Below are positions 36,380 to 45,120 of a DNA stretch of 64,000 nt, piece by piece (position 1 is the stretch's first letter; every line of letters starts with the position of its first letter). The DNA lies in NCBI GenBank assembly GCA_029976065.1, contig JARKNV010000069.1, forward strand, positions 1 to 64,000. The letters run 5' to 3'. The notes below the pieces were generated by a model, which searched no databases, was not told where the DNA came from, and saw nothing but the letters and a program-made list of their open reading frames with translations. Origin of the DNA: Selenomonadales bacterium. GTDB lineage: Bacteria > Bacillota > Negativicutes > Sporomusales > UBA7701. The position numbers were made by a program, and so were the translations under genes.

Positions 36380-36703
36380 TTACAGGTGCTGTTTGATTTT
36401 TGCCTCGATATTGGCTTTCGGCATGAAGCCGATCATTTTCTCGGCCTGTTCGCCGTCCTTGAAGAGGATCATGGTGGGCAGGCTCATGACGCCGTATTTC
36501 TGGGCGACGGCCCGGTTCTGGTCGACGTTGACTTTGACGACTTTGTACTTGCCGCCGGCTTCGCCGGCAAGGTCGTCGAGGATGGGGGCGAGGCGCTGGC
36601 AGTACCCGCACCAGGGGGCCCAGAAATCGGCGAGCACGGGGACGGACGATTCGATTACTTCTTCCTGGAAGCCGGCTTCGTTGACTTCCACAGCGTTGGC
36701 CAT
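36380..36703 (-). CDS. Thioredoxin with WCGYC active site
   Basis: The 107-residue protein has the thioredoxin fold with ADFWAPWCGYCQRLAPILDD and the cis-proline loop SLPTMILFKDG. The active-site dipeptide is Gly-Tyr instead of the usual Gly-Pro, which should alter the redox potential. ATG 36703 has a GGAGAGA upstream. It lies 32 bp after the CoA-binding protein gene and is followed by a strong terminator. Confidence 0.93.
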   Translation of the reverse strand: MANAVEVNEAGFQEEVIESSVPVLADFWAPWCGYCQRLAPILDDLAGEAGGKYKVVKVNVDQNRAVAQKYGVMSLPTMILFKDGEQAEKMIGFMPKANIEAKIKQHL

Positions 36704-36735
36704 GCTTATCTCTCCTTTTATGTGGTTTTGGCCGT

Positions 36736-37134
36736 TCAGTCCATTATGCCGCGCTTGCGGCATTCGGCCATGACGCAGGCTTTGATGACGGTGATGCCGA
36801 GGTCTTCGCCGAGTTTGGCGACCGCCGGGGCGTCGGCGCCGGGCTGGAGCCAGACGTACTTGACGCCGGCGGCGGCGCAGTCGCGCATTACCTGTTCGCC
36901 GACCTTGGGCGGCACGACGAAGTCGACGACGTCGGGTTTTTCCGGCAGGTCCTTGACGCTGGGGTAGCATTTCTGGCCCATGACTTCGCTGAGGCCGGGG
37001 TTGACGGGGTAGACTTTGAATTGTCCGGCCCCATCCATGAATTTGAATATTTTGTAGCCGAATTTGTCTTTGTTGTTGTTGGCGCCGACCACGGCCCAGG
37101 TTTTGAGGGCGAGGGTTTTTTCGATGTCGGTCAT
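36736..37134 (-). CDS. CoA-binding (YccU-like) protein
   Basis: The 132-residue Rossmann-fold protein has WAVVGANNNKDKFGYKIFKF at the N-terminus, VDFVVPPKVGEQVMRDCAAA in the middle and VIKACVMAECRKRGI at the end, typical of small CoA_binding_2 proteins. Biochemical function is unknown in the family. It is probably cotranscribed with the thioredoxin gene. Confidence 0.85.
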   Translation of the reverse strand: MTDIEKTLALKTWAVVGANNNKDKFGYKIFKFMDGAGQFKVYPVNPGLSEVMGQKCYPSVKDLPEKPDVVDFVVPPKVGEQVMRDCAAAGVKYVWLQPGADAPAVAKLGEDLGITVIKACVMAECRKRGIMD

Positions 37135-37218
37135 GCGGACCTCCTGTTTCAGAATTGCCTACAGTTTCATTATATTGCCAGCGGGGCCCAAAGGTCAATG
37201 AGGTACAGGCCGGCCGCG

Positions 37219-38820
37219 TTATTCGAGATAGGCTTGCTTGAGGTAGACGATGCCGAGGATGGTGCGGATCTGGTCTTTGACGCTCGGCCGGATCATGACG
37301 GCGCTGGTGCTGAAGTAGAGGGGGCAGACGACGGCGTCGTCCATGAGGATTTTTTCGGCGGCGTGCAGAGCGGCGGCGCGCGCTCCGGGGTCGCTCGCCA
37401 GGCGGGCGGCGGCGAGGCGGCTGTCGTAGGCGGGGTTGGCGTAGCCGGGGCTATTGTTGCCGTTGCCGGTTTCGAAGAGTTCGAGGAAGGTCATGGGATC
37501 TACGTAGTCGCCGATCCAGCTGTCGATGGCGAGCTGGAAGTTGTGTTTGTCGAGGTTGTCGTAGAAGACTTTGAGTTCCTGGTTGCTGAGCTGGATGTCG
37601 GCGCCGAGGGCGCGCTTCCACATTTCCTGGACGGCTTCGGCGATGAGTTTGTTGCTTTCGCCGGTGTTGTAGAGGAGGGTGACGGGCGGCAGGCCCCGGC
37701 CTTCGGGATAGCCGGCCTCGGCGAGCAATTTTTGGGCCGCGGCGGCGTCGTGGTCGGCGTAGTAGGGGCCGCCTTTGGCGCGGAAGTCGTTGCCGGCGGC
37801 GTCGTGGATGCCGGGGGGCACGAAGGCGACGGCCGGCGTCTGGCCGCCGCGGGAGACTTTGTCGATGAGGGTGCGGCGGTCGAGGGCGAGGGTGAAGGCT
37901 TTGCGGACCTTGGCGTTGTCGAAGGGGGCTTGGGCGACGTTGAAGGGGAAGTAGCTGACGCCGAGGAAGGGAAAAATTTTGAGCTTGCCTTCCCGCTGGA
38001 GGCGGGGCATTTCGCTGACCGGCGGGTTGTCGGCCATGTCGAGCTGCTTGTTTTCGAACATTACGAGCCGGGTGGCGGCCGATTCGACGAGGATGATATC
38101 GGCCCTGGCCAGGCGGACTTTGGCGGCGTCCCAGTAGTGCTCGTTTTTGACGAGCTCCATTTTGTTGTCGTGGACCCAGTTCACCAGCCGGAAGGGGCCG
38201 TTGCCGACGAAGGTTTTGGCGTCGGCGGCCCAGCGTTCGTTGGCGGCGGCGGCGCGGTTGACGGGGTAGTAGGTGCGGAAGGCGAGCAGGGACAGGAAGA
38301 AGGGTGTCGGCCGCTCCAGGGTGACTTCGAGGATGTCGTCGCCCCTGGCTTTGACGCCGACGGCGTCGGCGGAGGCTTTCTTATCGTTATAGGCCTTGCC
38401 GTTTTTGAGGTAGAATAACTGGTAGGCGTAGCTGGAGGCCAACCCGGGGCTGAGGGTGGATTTCCAGGCGTATTCGAAGTCGGCGGCGGTGAGCGGCTCG
38501 CCGTTGGACCATTTGGCACCCTTGCGGAGGTGGAAGGTGTAGGTGAGGCCGTCGGGGGAGACTTCCCATTTCTCGGCGGCGGCCGGCACGGGGCTGTTGG
38601 CGGCGTCGAGGGAGGTGAGGCCTTCGAAGAGCTGGGCGGCGGCGATGCCGGCGGGGATGCTGGTGGATTTGCGGGGGTCGAGGGTTTCGGGCTCGGCGGC
38701 AATGGCGTAGCGCAGGTATTTGGCGTCTTTTTTGGCGCCGAACCAGGAGCAGCCGGGAAGAATGAGGGCGGCCACGACAAGGGCGGCGAGGAGGGCGGCG
38801 AGCATTTTTCTGGCGGGCAC
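37219..38820 (-). CDS. Oligopeptide-binding lipoprotein (OppA/MppA family)
   Basis: The 533-residue SBP_bac_5 protein has a lipoprotein signal (hydrophobic 8-21, lipobox LPGC at 21-24) and AAEPETLDPRKSTSIPAGIA near the N-terminus of the mature protein. It should capture peptides for an ABC importer whose other subunits are not in the window. It is divergent from two genes for cytosolic peptide-processing enzymes, so murein peptides are a plausible ligand. Confidence 0.88.
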   Translation of the reverse strand: MPARKMLAALLAALVVAALILPGCSWFGAKKDAKYLRYAIAAEPETLDPRKSTSIPAGIAAAQLFEGLTSLDAANSPVPAAAEKWEVSPDGLTYTFHLRKGAKWSNGEPLTAADFEYAWKSTLSPGLASSYAYQLFYLKNGKAYNDKKASADAVGVKARGDDILEVTLERPTPFFLSLLAFRTYYPVNRAAAANERWAADAKTFVGNGPFRLVNWVHDNKMELVKNEHYWDAAKVRLARADIILVESAATRLVMFENKQLDMADNPPVSEMPRLQREGKLKIFPFLGVSYFPFNVAQAPFDNAKVRKAFTLALDRRTLIDKVSRGGQTPAVAFVPPGIHDAAGNDFRAKGGPYYADHDAAAAQKLLAEAGYPEGRGLPPVTLLYNTGESNKLIAEAVQEMWKRALGADIQLSNQELKVFYDNLDKHNFQLAIDSWIGDYVDPMTFLELFETGNGNNSPGYANPAYDSRLAAARLASDPGARAAALHAAEKILMDDAVVCPLYFSTSAVMIRPSVKDQIRTILGIVYLKQAYLE

Positions 38821-38943
38821 GGCGGTCTCCTTTCGGGTCCATCAGGGATAATTTGCGCCACGGGGGGCCAAACCATACCGGCTGGGCAAGGGTTTTGCCC
38901 GGCGGCGGCGAAAAACAGGGGTAGGGAAAAACGGGGTGATATT

Positions 38944-39747
38944 TTGACGGCTATTGATAATGACGATTTGACGGCGGCGATGGCGGCGGCGGTGGCCGGC
39001 GAGCCGGGGATTTATTCGGCGGCGGCGATCGAGCCGGCGAGCGGCCGGCGCTGGCTGCTGAACCCACAGGTGCTGCGGTCGGCGAGCCTGATAAAGATTT
39101 TCATTCTGGCAGAGGCGTTCCGCCGCATCGTCCGGGGCGAGCTCGACCCGGAGGAAGCGGTGGCGATCCCGGCGGCGGAGATCGTGGGCGGCGCGGGGGC
39201 GCTGGAGTTCGCCGCGCCGGGGACGGTGCGGACGTGGCGCCAGCTGCTGGAAGCGATGATCGTAGAGAGCGACAATACGGCGACGAATATGGTCATCGGC
39301 CGCCTGGGGATGGCGAGCGTGAACGCCATGGCGGCGGCGCTGGGCTGCACCGCGACGGCGCTGAACCGCAAGATGATGGATTTCGCGGCGGCGGCGGCCG
39401 GGCAGGAGAATTATACGACGCCGGCCGAGGTGGCGGCGGTGCTGGCGAAATTGTACCGGGGCGAGTGCGTGAGCCCGGCGGCGGACGCGGCAATGGTGGC
39501 CATCCTGCACCGCCAGGAGGACCGCTGCAAGCTGCCCCTCCTCCTCCCCGCCGCGGCGCGGGTGGCGTGCAAGTCGGGGGAGCTTGAGGGAGCGGAGCAT
39601 GACGCCGGCATCGTTTACGGCGAGAGGTGCGACTACGTGCTGGCGGTGATGAGCGATAATCTGCCGGACGAGGAGCGCGGCCGGGGGGTGATCGCCCGGT
39701 TGTCGCGCACCGTTTACGACTGGTTTCATAATAATATACCAGAGTGA
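38944..39747 (+). CDS. Beta-lactamase/PBP-fold serine hydrolase lacking signal peptide
   Basis: The 267-residue protein has S48-L-I-K51, S109-D-N111 and K210-S-G212, with spacing (61 and 162) that matches class A beta-lactamases. The position of the catalytic Glu166 falls in NRKMMDF and holds no Glu, and no N-terminal signal peptide is present. It is thus unlikely to be a classical secreted beta-lactamase. It starts at TTG 38944 after GGGGTGAT. The next gene, an NlpC/P60 enzyme, lies 17 bp downstream. Confidence 0.8.
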   Translation: MTAIDNDDLTAAMAAAVAGEPGIYSAAAIEPASGRRWLLNPQVLRSASLIKIFILAEAFRRIVRGELDPEEAVAIPAAEIVGGAGALEFAAPGTVRTWRQLLEAMIVESDNTATNMVIGRLGMASVNAMAAALGCTATALNRKMMDFAAAAAGQENYTTPAEVAAVLAKLYRGECVSPAADAAMVAILHRQEDRCKLPLLLPAAARVACKSGELEGAEHDAGIVYGERCDYVLAVMSDNLPDEERGRGVIARLSRTVYDWFHNNIPE

Positions 39748-39764
39748 ATTCCGGAGGGTTGCGT

Positions 39765-40673
39765 ATGACTGACTATTTGGCGGCCGTGAATGTTGCCGCG
39801 GCGATGCTGTGGTGCGAGCCGGGCCCGAAGCGGGACCACGACCGGCTTATCCTGGGGGCTGCGACCGAGCCGGCGGCGTGGGCGGACGGCATGGACGAGG
39901 CGATGCGGCTGTGGCTGGTTGGCAAGGTGGAGTCGCAGCTGCTCTATGGCGAACGGGTGCTTGTCCTCGACCGGGATGGCGAGTGGCTGCGGGTGGCGGC
40001 AACGGAGCAGGCGACGGCCCGGGACGGGCGCGGCTATCCCGGCTGGCTGCCGGCCGGGCAGGTGACGGCCACCGCGTCGTTTCTCGCCGCGGCGGCTTCG
40101 CAACCGTTGGCGGTTGTCACGGCTCCGCGGACTTATCTTTACGCGGACGCGGCCGGCCGGGAGGCGCTGGCCGCCTTGAGCTGGCAGACCCGCCTGCCGC
40201 TGCTGACGGCTGAGGGTGCGATGCTGGCGGTGAGACGGCCGGACGGCGGCGCGGGCTATATTCCAAGTAACGATGCCTCTCCCCTCTCCCCCGCCCCGTT
40301 CGACGGGGCGCGGCTGCTGGCGGAGGCGAGGCGGTTCGCCGGCCTGCGGTATGTGTGGGGCGGAACGTCGGCGTGGGGGTTCGACTGCTCGGGGTTCGCA
40401 CTCCGCCTGTACCAGTCGCAGGAAATCGCAATCCCCCGCGACGCCAACGAGCAGGCGACGGCCGGGACGGCGGTGGCCGCCGGCGAGCTGGCGGCCGGTG
40501 ATCTGCTGTTTTTCGCCGGCCCCGGCGGGCAGGGCGATATCCACCACGTGGGCGTGTATGCGGGCGGGTCGACGATGATCCATGCTCCCAACAGCCGGTC
40601 GGCGGTACGGGAAGACGACTTCACGGCCGGCAGGTACGGGGAGGAGTATTGGGGGGCAAGAAGGTACAGGTAA
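39765..40673 (+). CDS. NlpC/P60 cysteine peptidase with SH3-like domains (YkfC-like)
   Basis: The 302-residue protein has two N-terminal bacterial SH3-like domains (about 20-115 and 116-175) and a C-terminal NlpC/P60 domain with the catalytic Cys in AWGFDCSGFALRLYQ and His in IHHVGVYAGG. The lack of a signal peptide and the architecture resemble YkfC, a cytosolic gamma-D-glutamyl-L-diamino acid endopeptidase of murein peptide recycling. ATG 39765 has GGAGGG 6 nt upstream. Confidence 0.87.
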   Translation: MTDYLAAVNVAAAMLWCEPGPKRDHDRLILGAATEPAAWADGMDEAMRLWLVGKVESQLLYGERVLVLDRDGEWLRVAATEQATARDGRGYPGWLPAGQVTATASFLAAAASQPLAVVTAPRTYLYADAAGREALAALSWQTRLPLLTAEGAMLAVRRPDGGAGYIPSNDASPLSPAPFDGARLLAEARRFAGLRYVWGGTSAWGFDCSGFALRLYQSQEIAIPRDANEQATAGTAVAAGELAAGDLLFFAGPGGQGDIHHVGVYAGGSTMIHAPNSRSAVREDDFTAGRYGEEYWGARRYR

Positions 40674-40684
40674 GCTATGTATTT

Positions 40685-40713
40685 AACTCCGGGCCGGAAG
40701 GTCCGGGGTTTTT
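40685..40713 (+). terminator. Terminator between NlpC/P60 gene and gluQ
   Basis: AACTCCGGGCC and GGTCCGGGGTT pair around GGAA and are followed by TTTGTTTT, 12 bp past the stop codon. Confidence 0.85.
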
Positions 40714-40718
40714 GTTTT

Positions 40719-41672
40719 CTAGGCGAAAGCCTCGTCGCTGATGACGACCGGCCGGCGGGGGAGCTTGTCCAGCGAGAAGGCGGCGACGAGGTCGCGGGGC
40801 CGGACGGGGGCGGGGGCGGGAAGGAGGCCGGCGCGGTGGGCGAGGAAGCCGGTGATTTCGCCGGCGGTGACGCCGCGGTCCCGTAAAGAGCCGATGGTGA
40901 GGTCCCGTTGGCGTTTGGCGAGACGGCGCCCGTCGGGGCTGACGAGGAGGGGAACATGGGCGAAGGCGGGGGGCGTGAGGCCGAGGAGGCGGTAAAGGTA
41001 GAGCTGCCGGGAGGTGGAGGCGAGGAGGTCGTCGCCGCGCAGGACGTGGGTGATGCCCATGGCGGCATCGTCGACGACGACGGCAAGCTGGTAGGCGTGG
41101 ACGCCGTCGGCGCGGCGGACGATGAAGTCGCCGCAGGCGGCGGCGAGGTTCTGGGCTACCGGGCCGTGGACGCCGTCTGCAAAGGCGACGGTTTCGTCGG
41201 GGACGGCGAGGCGGAGGGCGGGATGACGGCCTGGCGGCGGCTCGCCCGCCCCGCCGAGATAACGGCGGCAGGTGCCAGGGTAGGCGCTTTCCTCGTCCCC
41301 GGCATGGGGAGCGGAGGCGGCGGCGCGGATTTCGGCCCGGGTGCAGTAGCAGGGGTAGACGAGGCCGCGGGCGGCCAAAGCTTCGAGGGCGGCGGCGTAG
41401 AGGTGGCGGCGCTCGTCCTGGCGGTAGGGGCCGTGGGAGCCGCCGACGTCGGGGCCTTCGTCCCAGTCGAGGCCGAGCCAGGCGAGGTCGCCGAGCAGTT
41501 GGGCGGTGTATTCGGGGCGGCAACGGTCGGGGTCGAGGTCTTCGACCCTGAGGACGACGGCGCCGCCGAGGCTGCGGACCTGCAGCCAGGCAAGGAGGGC
41601 CGTCCAGGCGTTGCCGAGGTGCATTTGGCCGGAGGGGGACGGGGCGAATCTGCCTCTAATTTCGTTTTGCAT
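40719..41672 (-). CDS. gluQ: Glutamyl-Q tRNA(Asp) synthetase
   Basis: The 317-residue protein is a class I synthetase catalytic core without the anticodon-binding domain. It has the HIGH-like motif APSPSGQMHLGNAW, a zinc-site pair CYCTRAEI and CRRY, and the KMSKS-like RRLAKRQRDLT. It charges glutamate onto queuosine in tRNA-Asp. The gene precedes repeat copy 9 in position but is transcribed away from it. Confidence 0.92.
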   Translation of the reverse strand: MQNEIRGRFAPSPSGQMHLGNAWTALLAWLQVRSLGGAVVLRVEDLDPDRCRPEYTAQLLGDLAWLGLDWDEGPDVGGSHGPYRQDERRHLYAAALEALAARGLVYPCYCTRAEIRAAASAPHAGDEESAYPGTCRRYLGGAGEPPPGRHPALRLAVPDETVAFADGVHGPVAQNLAAACGDFIVRRADGVHAYQLAVVVDDAAMGITHVLRGDDLLASTSRQLYLYRLLGLTPPAFAHVPLLVSPDGRRLAKRQRDLTIGSLRDRGVTAGEITGFLAHRAGLLPAPAPVRPRDLVAAFSLDKLPRRPVVISDEAFA

Positions 41673-41698
41673 GTTGGTCTCCGTTAATTGTTCTGTGC

Positions 41699-41822
41699 GC
41701 AGGCCGTTCAGGGCCCCCAGATGCTAGGCGCGGCGAGGACGACACCGGAAACGTACACGAACGTACGTTGAGGATGGCGACCGAAGCTGCAACAACGCAG
41801 ATGGGGGTCATCAACGGCCTGC
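41699..41822 (+). repeat. Dispersed palindromic repeat, copy 9 of 14
   Basis: Outer arms GCAGGCCGTT/AACGGCCTGC. The core GACACCGGAAACGTACACG is shared with copy 5. The last 12 bp overlap the MFS gene: its final codons (Gly-Arg-stop) are read from the arm GGCCGTTGA. Confidence 0.92.
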
Positions 41823-42986
41823 CTCTGTATTGGGATTATCTTTTTCGGTGTAGATTGCGAACACGGTAATCCCGGCGACAATAACGAACCCGGCAAGAGC
41901 AAACATGGTCGCAAACCCCTGGGCCTCGCCGACGAAGCCGAGCAGCACCGAACCGGAGGCGATGCCGACGTCCATGAAGGAGGTGAAGAAACCGAGGGCC
42001 GCGCCGCGTTCGGGCGGCGGCGTTTTGTCGACGACGAGGGCGTTGAGGGTGGGCATGAAGGCGCCGAAGCCGAAACCGAAGCCCAGGCCGATGAGGATGA
42101 GGATGACGAGGCTGTCGAGGATGGGCAGAAGAAAGACGCTGGCGGCCAGGAGGGCCATGAAAGGCAGGATGACGCGGCGACGCCCCCAGCGGTCGGAGAG
42201 TTTGCCGGCGAATATGCGGCTGGCGAGGGTGCCGGCGGCGTAGACGGTGAAGAAGATGCCGAAGTCGGCCAGGCCGCGCTGGGGAGCGTAGACGGGCAGG
42301 AAGGTGATGACGGTGCCGTAGGCGGCCGCTCCGGCGAAGAGGGCGAGGGACGGGACGAGGACGGCCCGCCGGCGGCTTACGGTCAAAAGACTTACCGGCC
42401 TTTTACCGCCGTCGGGGGAGCTTATTTCGCCGACGGCGGCCACGGCGAGGAAGGCGGCGCCGGCCGCGCCGGCCGCGCAGGCAAATAGGACGGTAAAGCT
42501 TCGCGTATACTGGATAATGTCGATGCCGAGAGCGGGAAACATAGCCATGGCGACGACGCTGGCGGTGCCGTAGATGCCGATTACCTCACCCCGCCGCGCG
42601 GGGGGCGCAAGGTCGGCGATGTAGGCGGCCGAGGCGGCGAGGAAGGAGGCATGGGCAAAGCCGTGGGCGATGCGGAGGATGTAGAGGGGAACGACGGCCT
42701 GGAGAAGGCCGTAGATGGGAAAGAGCAGAGCGAAGCAGCCGACGCCGAGCAGCATGAACCGTTTGCGACCGTGGCGGTCGGCAAGGCGGCCGAGGTGGGG
42801 CCGAACGACTACGGCGGCGAAGCTGAAGGCGCCGATGACGAGGCCGATCTGCCCGGGCGTGCCGCCGAGGCTTTCAACGTACAGGGGGAGAATGGGAAGC
42901 AGAAGGTAGAAGCTGCCGAAATAGAAGAAGGTGGCAACGCATATGCAGACGAAGTTGCGCGAGGTGAGGCGGAATTCTTGGTTCAT
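41811..42986 (-). CDS. MFS transporter
   Basis: The 391-residue protein has about twelve hydrophobic segments and the MFS loop 2-3 motif GRLADRHGRKRFML, repeated as GKLSDRWGRRRVIL after segment 7. The substrate is unknown. ATG 42986 has GGAGGG just upstream; the longer frame is not preceded by a ribosome binding site. Its C-terminal EAGR and stop codon lie in repeat copy 9. Confidence 0.88.
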   Translation of the reverse strand: MNQEFRLTSRNFVCICVATFFYFGSFYLLLPILPLYVESLGGTPGQIGLVIGAFSFAAVVVRPHLGRLADRHGRKRFMLLGVGCFALLFPIYGLLQAVVPLYILRIAHGFAHASFLAASAAYIADLAPPARRGEVIGIYGTASVVAMAMFPALGIDIIQYTRSFTVLFACAAGAAGAAFLAVAAVGEISSPDGGKRPVSLLTVSRRRAVLVPSLALFAGAAAYGTVITFLPVYAPQRGLADFGIFFTVYAAGTLASRIFAGKLSDRWGRRRVILPFMALLAASVFLLPILDSLVILILIGLGFGFGFGAFMPTLNALVVDKTPPPERGAALGFFTSFMDVGIASGSVLLGFVGEAQGFATMFALAGFVIVAGITVFAIYTEKDNPNTEAGR

Positions 42987-42999
42987 GTTCCCTCCGGTG

Positions 43000-43782
43000 T
43001 CAGGTGTTGATGACATAGGCATCCATGTCGCAGTACTGGCGGAAGCCCATGCGGATATATACTTCGTAGCCCGCGGGGCTGGCCTCGAGGACGAGGAGCC
43101 GGTAGCCGAGCGAAGCGGCGTGGGCGACGAGGGCGCGGGTAAGGGCGGTGGCAACGCCGCCGAGGCGGGCGGGGCCGAGGGTGGAGATGAAGTAGGCGCC
43201 GGCGGCGGCGCTGCCGAGGAAAAGGCTGGCGGTGGCGACCGGCAGGCCATCACTGAGGCCGAGGAAGTAGACGATTTTATCGGTGGCGAGATTGGCGAAC
43301 ACGGCCGGGAAGTCGCGGGCGACGTTCTCCGGCATGGCGAAGCCGGCGGCGGCGGTGCGGCCCCAGGCGGCTATCTCCGAGGAGTCGGCAGCCTGACGGA
43401 TTTCGAGCCCCGGAGGCGTGGCGACGGGAGGAGGAGGCGCCTCGATGACGAGGGCCATGCCCCGCCAGGGCATCTGGTGGCGAAAACCGGTGGCCAGCAG
43501 CCGCGCGCCGAGATCGGCGGGCCGGTCGGCGGGGCCGGTTATCCAGGTGAGGGGACGCCCGCCGAAGAAGTCCGCCAGTTCCCTGATGCGGGCATCGGCC
43601 CGGGAGGCGGAAAGGCGAGCGGCAAGGATGCGGTTGAGGGCGCTTGAGCCTGTGTCTACCCAGGTGACTTCGCCGTCGCCGCCGCTCTTCCCTCCCGGCG
43701 TCCGGGCGGTATAAAGGGCGTATTCGCGGAGGTTGCCGCAAATGACGTCGGCGATGGTGTCGGGAGATTGTCCGCTGGTCAT
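43000..43782 (-). CDS. GNAT family N-acetyltransferase (two-domain)
   Basis: The 260-residue protein has a poorly conserved N-terminal half and a C-terminal GNAT domain (about 125-260) with ISTLGPARLGGVATALTRAL and the final strand YEVYIRMGFRQY. The substrate is not evident. I start at ATG 43782, with GAGGTG 6 nt upstream. It lies 13 bp before the MFS gene and is probably cotranscribed; it is divergent from pfkA. Confidence 0.8.
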   Translation of the reverse strand: MTSGQSPDTIADVICGNLREYALYTARTPGGKSGGDGEVTWVDTGSSALNRILAARLSASRADARIRELADFFGGRPLTWITGPADRPADLGARLLATGFRHQMPWRGMALVIEAPPPPVATPPGLEIRQAADSSEIAAWGRTAAAGFAMPENVARDFPAVFANLATDKIVYFLGLSDGLPVATASLFLGSAAAGAYFISTLGPARLGGVATALTRALVAHAASLGYRLLVLEASPAGYEVYIRMGFRQYCDMDAYVINT

Positions 43783-43957
43783 GGGCCACACCTCGTGCTG
43801 GAATTTTTCGTCACGGCATGACTTTTGCACCGTTTTTATTTCCACGGTATGGAAGGCAACTCCTGCCGCGGGACACAGGCGTACACTTGTCCCGGCGGCA
43901 AATGTAGTATATACTTTTTCCAGGCACTATTATTTGGGTATCGAAGGAGCGGTTATT

Positions 43958-45046
43958 ATGGCCAACTTCAAGAACGTAGGCGTCCTCACCGGCGGCGGCG
44001 ACTGCCCGGGTCTGAACGCCGTGATCCGCAGCGTGGCCCGCACCTGTTTCAGCCACGGCGTGAGGGTGTGGGGGATCAAGAACGGCTTCGGCGGCCTGGT
44101 GGAAAACGACATCATCGAACTAGCGGACAGGGATATCTCCGGCATCCTGCCCCGCGGCGGCACCATCCTCGGCACGACTAACCGCGACAATCCCTTTCAT
44201 TACGCGGTGCCGCACGAGGGCGGCTATGTTTATAAGGATATGTCGCAGCAGGCGCTGGCGAACCTGAAGACGCGGGGCATCGAGGCGCTGGTGGTGATCG
44301 GCGGCGACGGCAGCCTGCGGATCGCGAACGAGTTCAGTCTGCGCGGGCTGCCGGTGGTGTCGGTGCCCAAGACGATCGATAACGATATCCCGATGACGGA
44401 GCGGACGTTCGGCTTCGATACGGCGGTGGCGTGCGCGAGCGAGGCGCTCGACCGCCTGCATACCACGGCGGAGTCCCATCACCGGGTGATGCTGCTGGAG
44501 GTCATGGGCCGCTATGCCGGCTGGATCGCGTTCCATTCCGGCCTGGCCGGGGGCGCGGACGTCATCCTCCTCCCCGAGGTGCCGTACAAGATCGAGGCGG
44601 TGGTGGCGGCGGTGAAGGCCCGCCGGGCCCAGGGCAAGCTGTTCAGCCTGGTGGTGGTGGCCGAGGGCGCGTTCCCGGTGGGGGGCGAGATGACGGTGGC
44701 CCGCATCGTGGAGAACAGCGCCGAGAAGGTCCGCCTGGGCGGGGTGGGCGAAAAGCTGGCCCGCCAGATAGAGGAGCTGACCGGCTTCGAGTCCCGCTGC
44801 ACGGTGCTGGGGCATCTGCAGCGCGGCGGCAGCCCCACGGCGTACGACCGCATTCTGGCGACCCGCTACGGAGTGGCGGCCGTGGATGCGCTGCTGGCCG
44901 GCAATACCGGCGTGATGGTGGCGCTGCAGAAGAACAGCATCGTGACGGTGCCGATCAAGGATATCGCCGGCCAGCCGAGCAACGTGCCGCTGGAGTCGCT
45001 GCACGTGGGCCGGTCGATCGGCGTGTGCTTCGGCGACGAGGCGTAG
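43958..45046 (+). CDS. pfkA: 6-phosphofructokinase
   Basis: The 362-residue enzyme begins GVLTGGGDCPGLNAVIRSV and has GGDGS at 115-119 and PKTIDND at 137-143. Gly at the fourth GGDG position is typical of ATP-dependent enzymes, whereas Lys138 is typical of PPi-dependent and long-clade forms, so the phosphoryl donor is not certain. It catalyses the committed step of glycolysis. ATG 43958 has AAGGAG 8 nt upstream. It is monocistronic. Confidence 0.95.
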   Translation: MANFKNVGVLTGGGDCPGLNAVIRSVARTCFSHGVRVWGIKNGFGGLVENDIIELADRDISGILPRGGTILGTTNRDNPFHYAVPHEGGYVYKDMSQQALANLKTRGIEALVVIGGDGSLRIANEFSLRGLPVVSVPKTIDNDIPMTERTFGFDTAVACASEALDRLHTTAESHHRVMLLEVMGRYAGWIAFHSGLAGGADVILLPEVPYKIEAVVAAVKARRAQGKLFSLVVVAEGAFPVGGEMTVARIVENSAEKVRLGGVGEKLARQIEELTGFESRCTVLGHLQRGGSPTAYDRILATRYGVAAVDALLAGNTGVMVALQKNSIVTVPIKDIAGQPSNVPLESLHVGRSIGVCFGDEA

Positions 45047-45052
45047 AAAGGG

Positions 45053-45082
45053 AAACCCCTCCGCATCTGCGGAGGGGTTTTT
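45053..45082 (+). terminator. Terminator of pfkA
   Basis: AAACCCCTCCGC and GCGGAGGGGTTTTT pair around ATCT, 6 bp past the stop codon. Confidence 0.95.
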
Positions 45083-45120
45083 GCTTACTCATGCTTTTGC
45101 TTATTTTGCTTGCTGAATAT

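Noticed and set aside
38944..39747. Annotation as a class A beta-lactamase resistance gene.
   Set aside because: There is no signal peptide and no Glu166 equivalent, and the neighbours are for murein peptide use.
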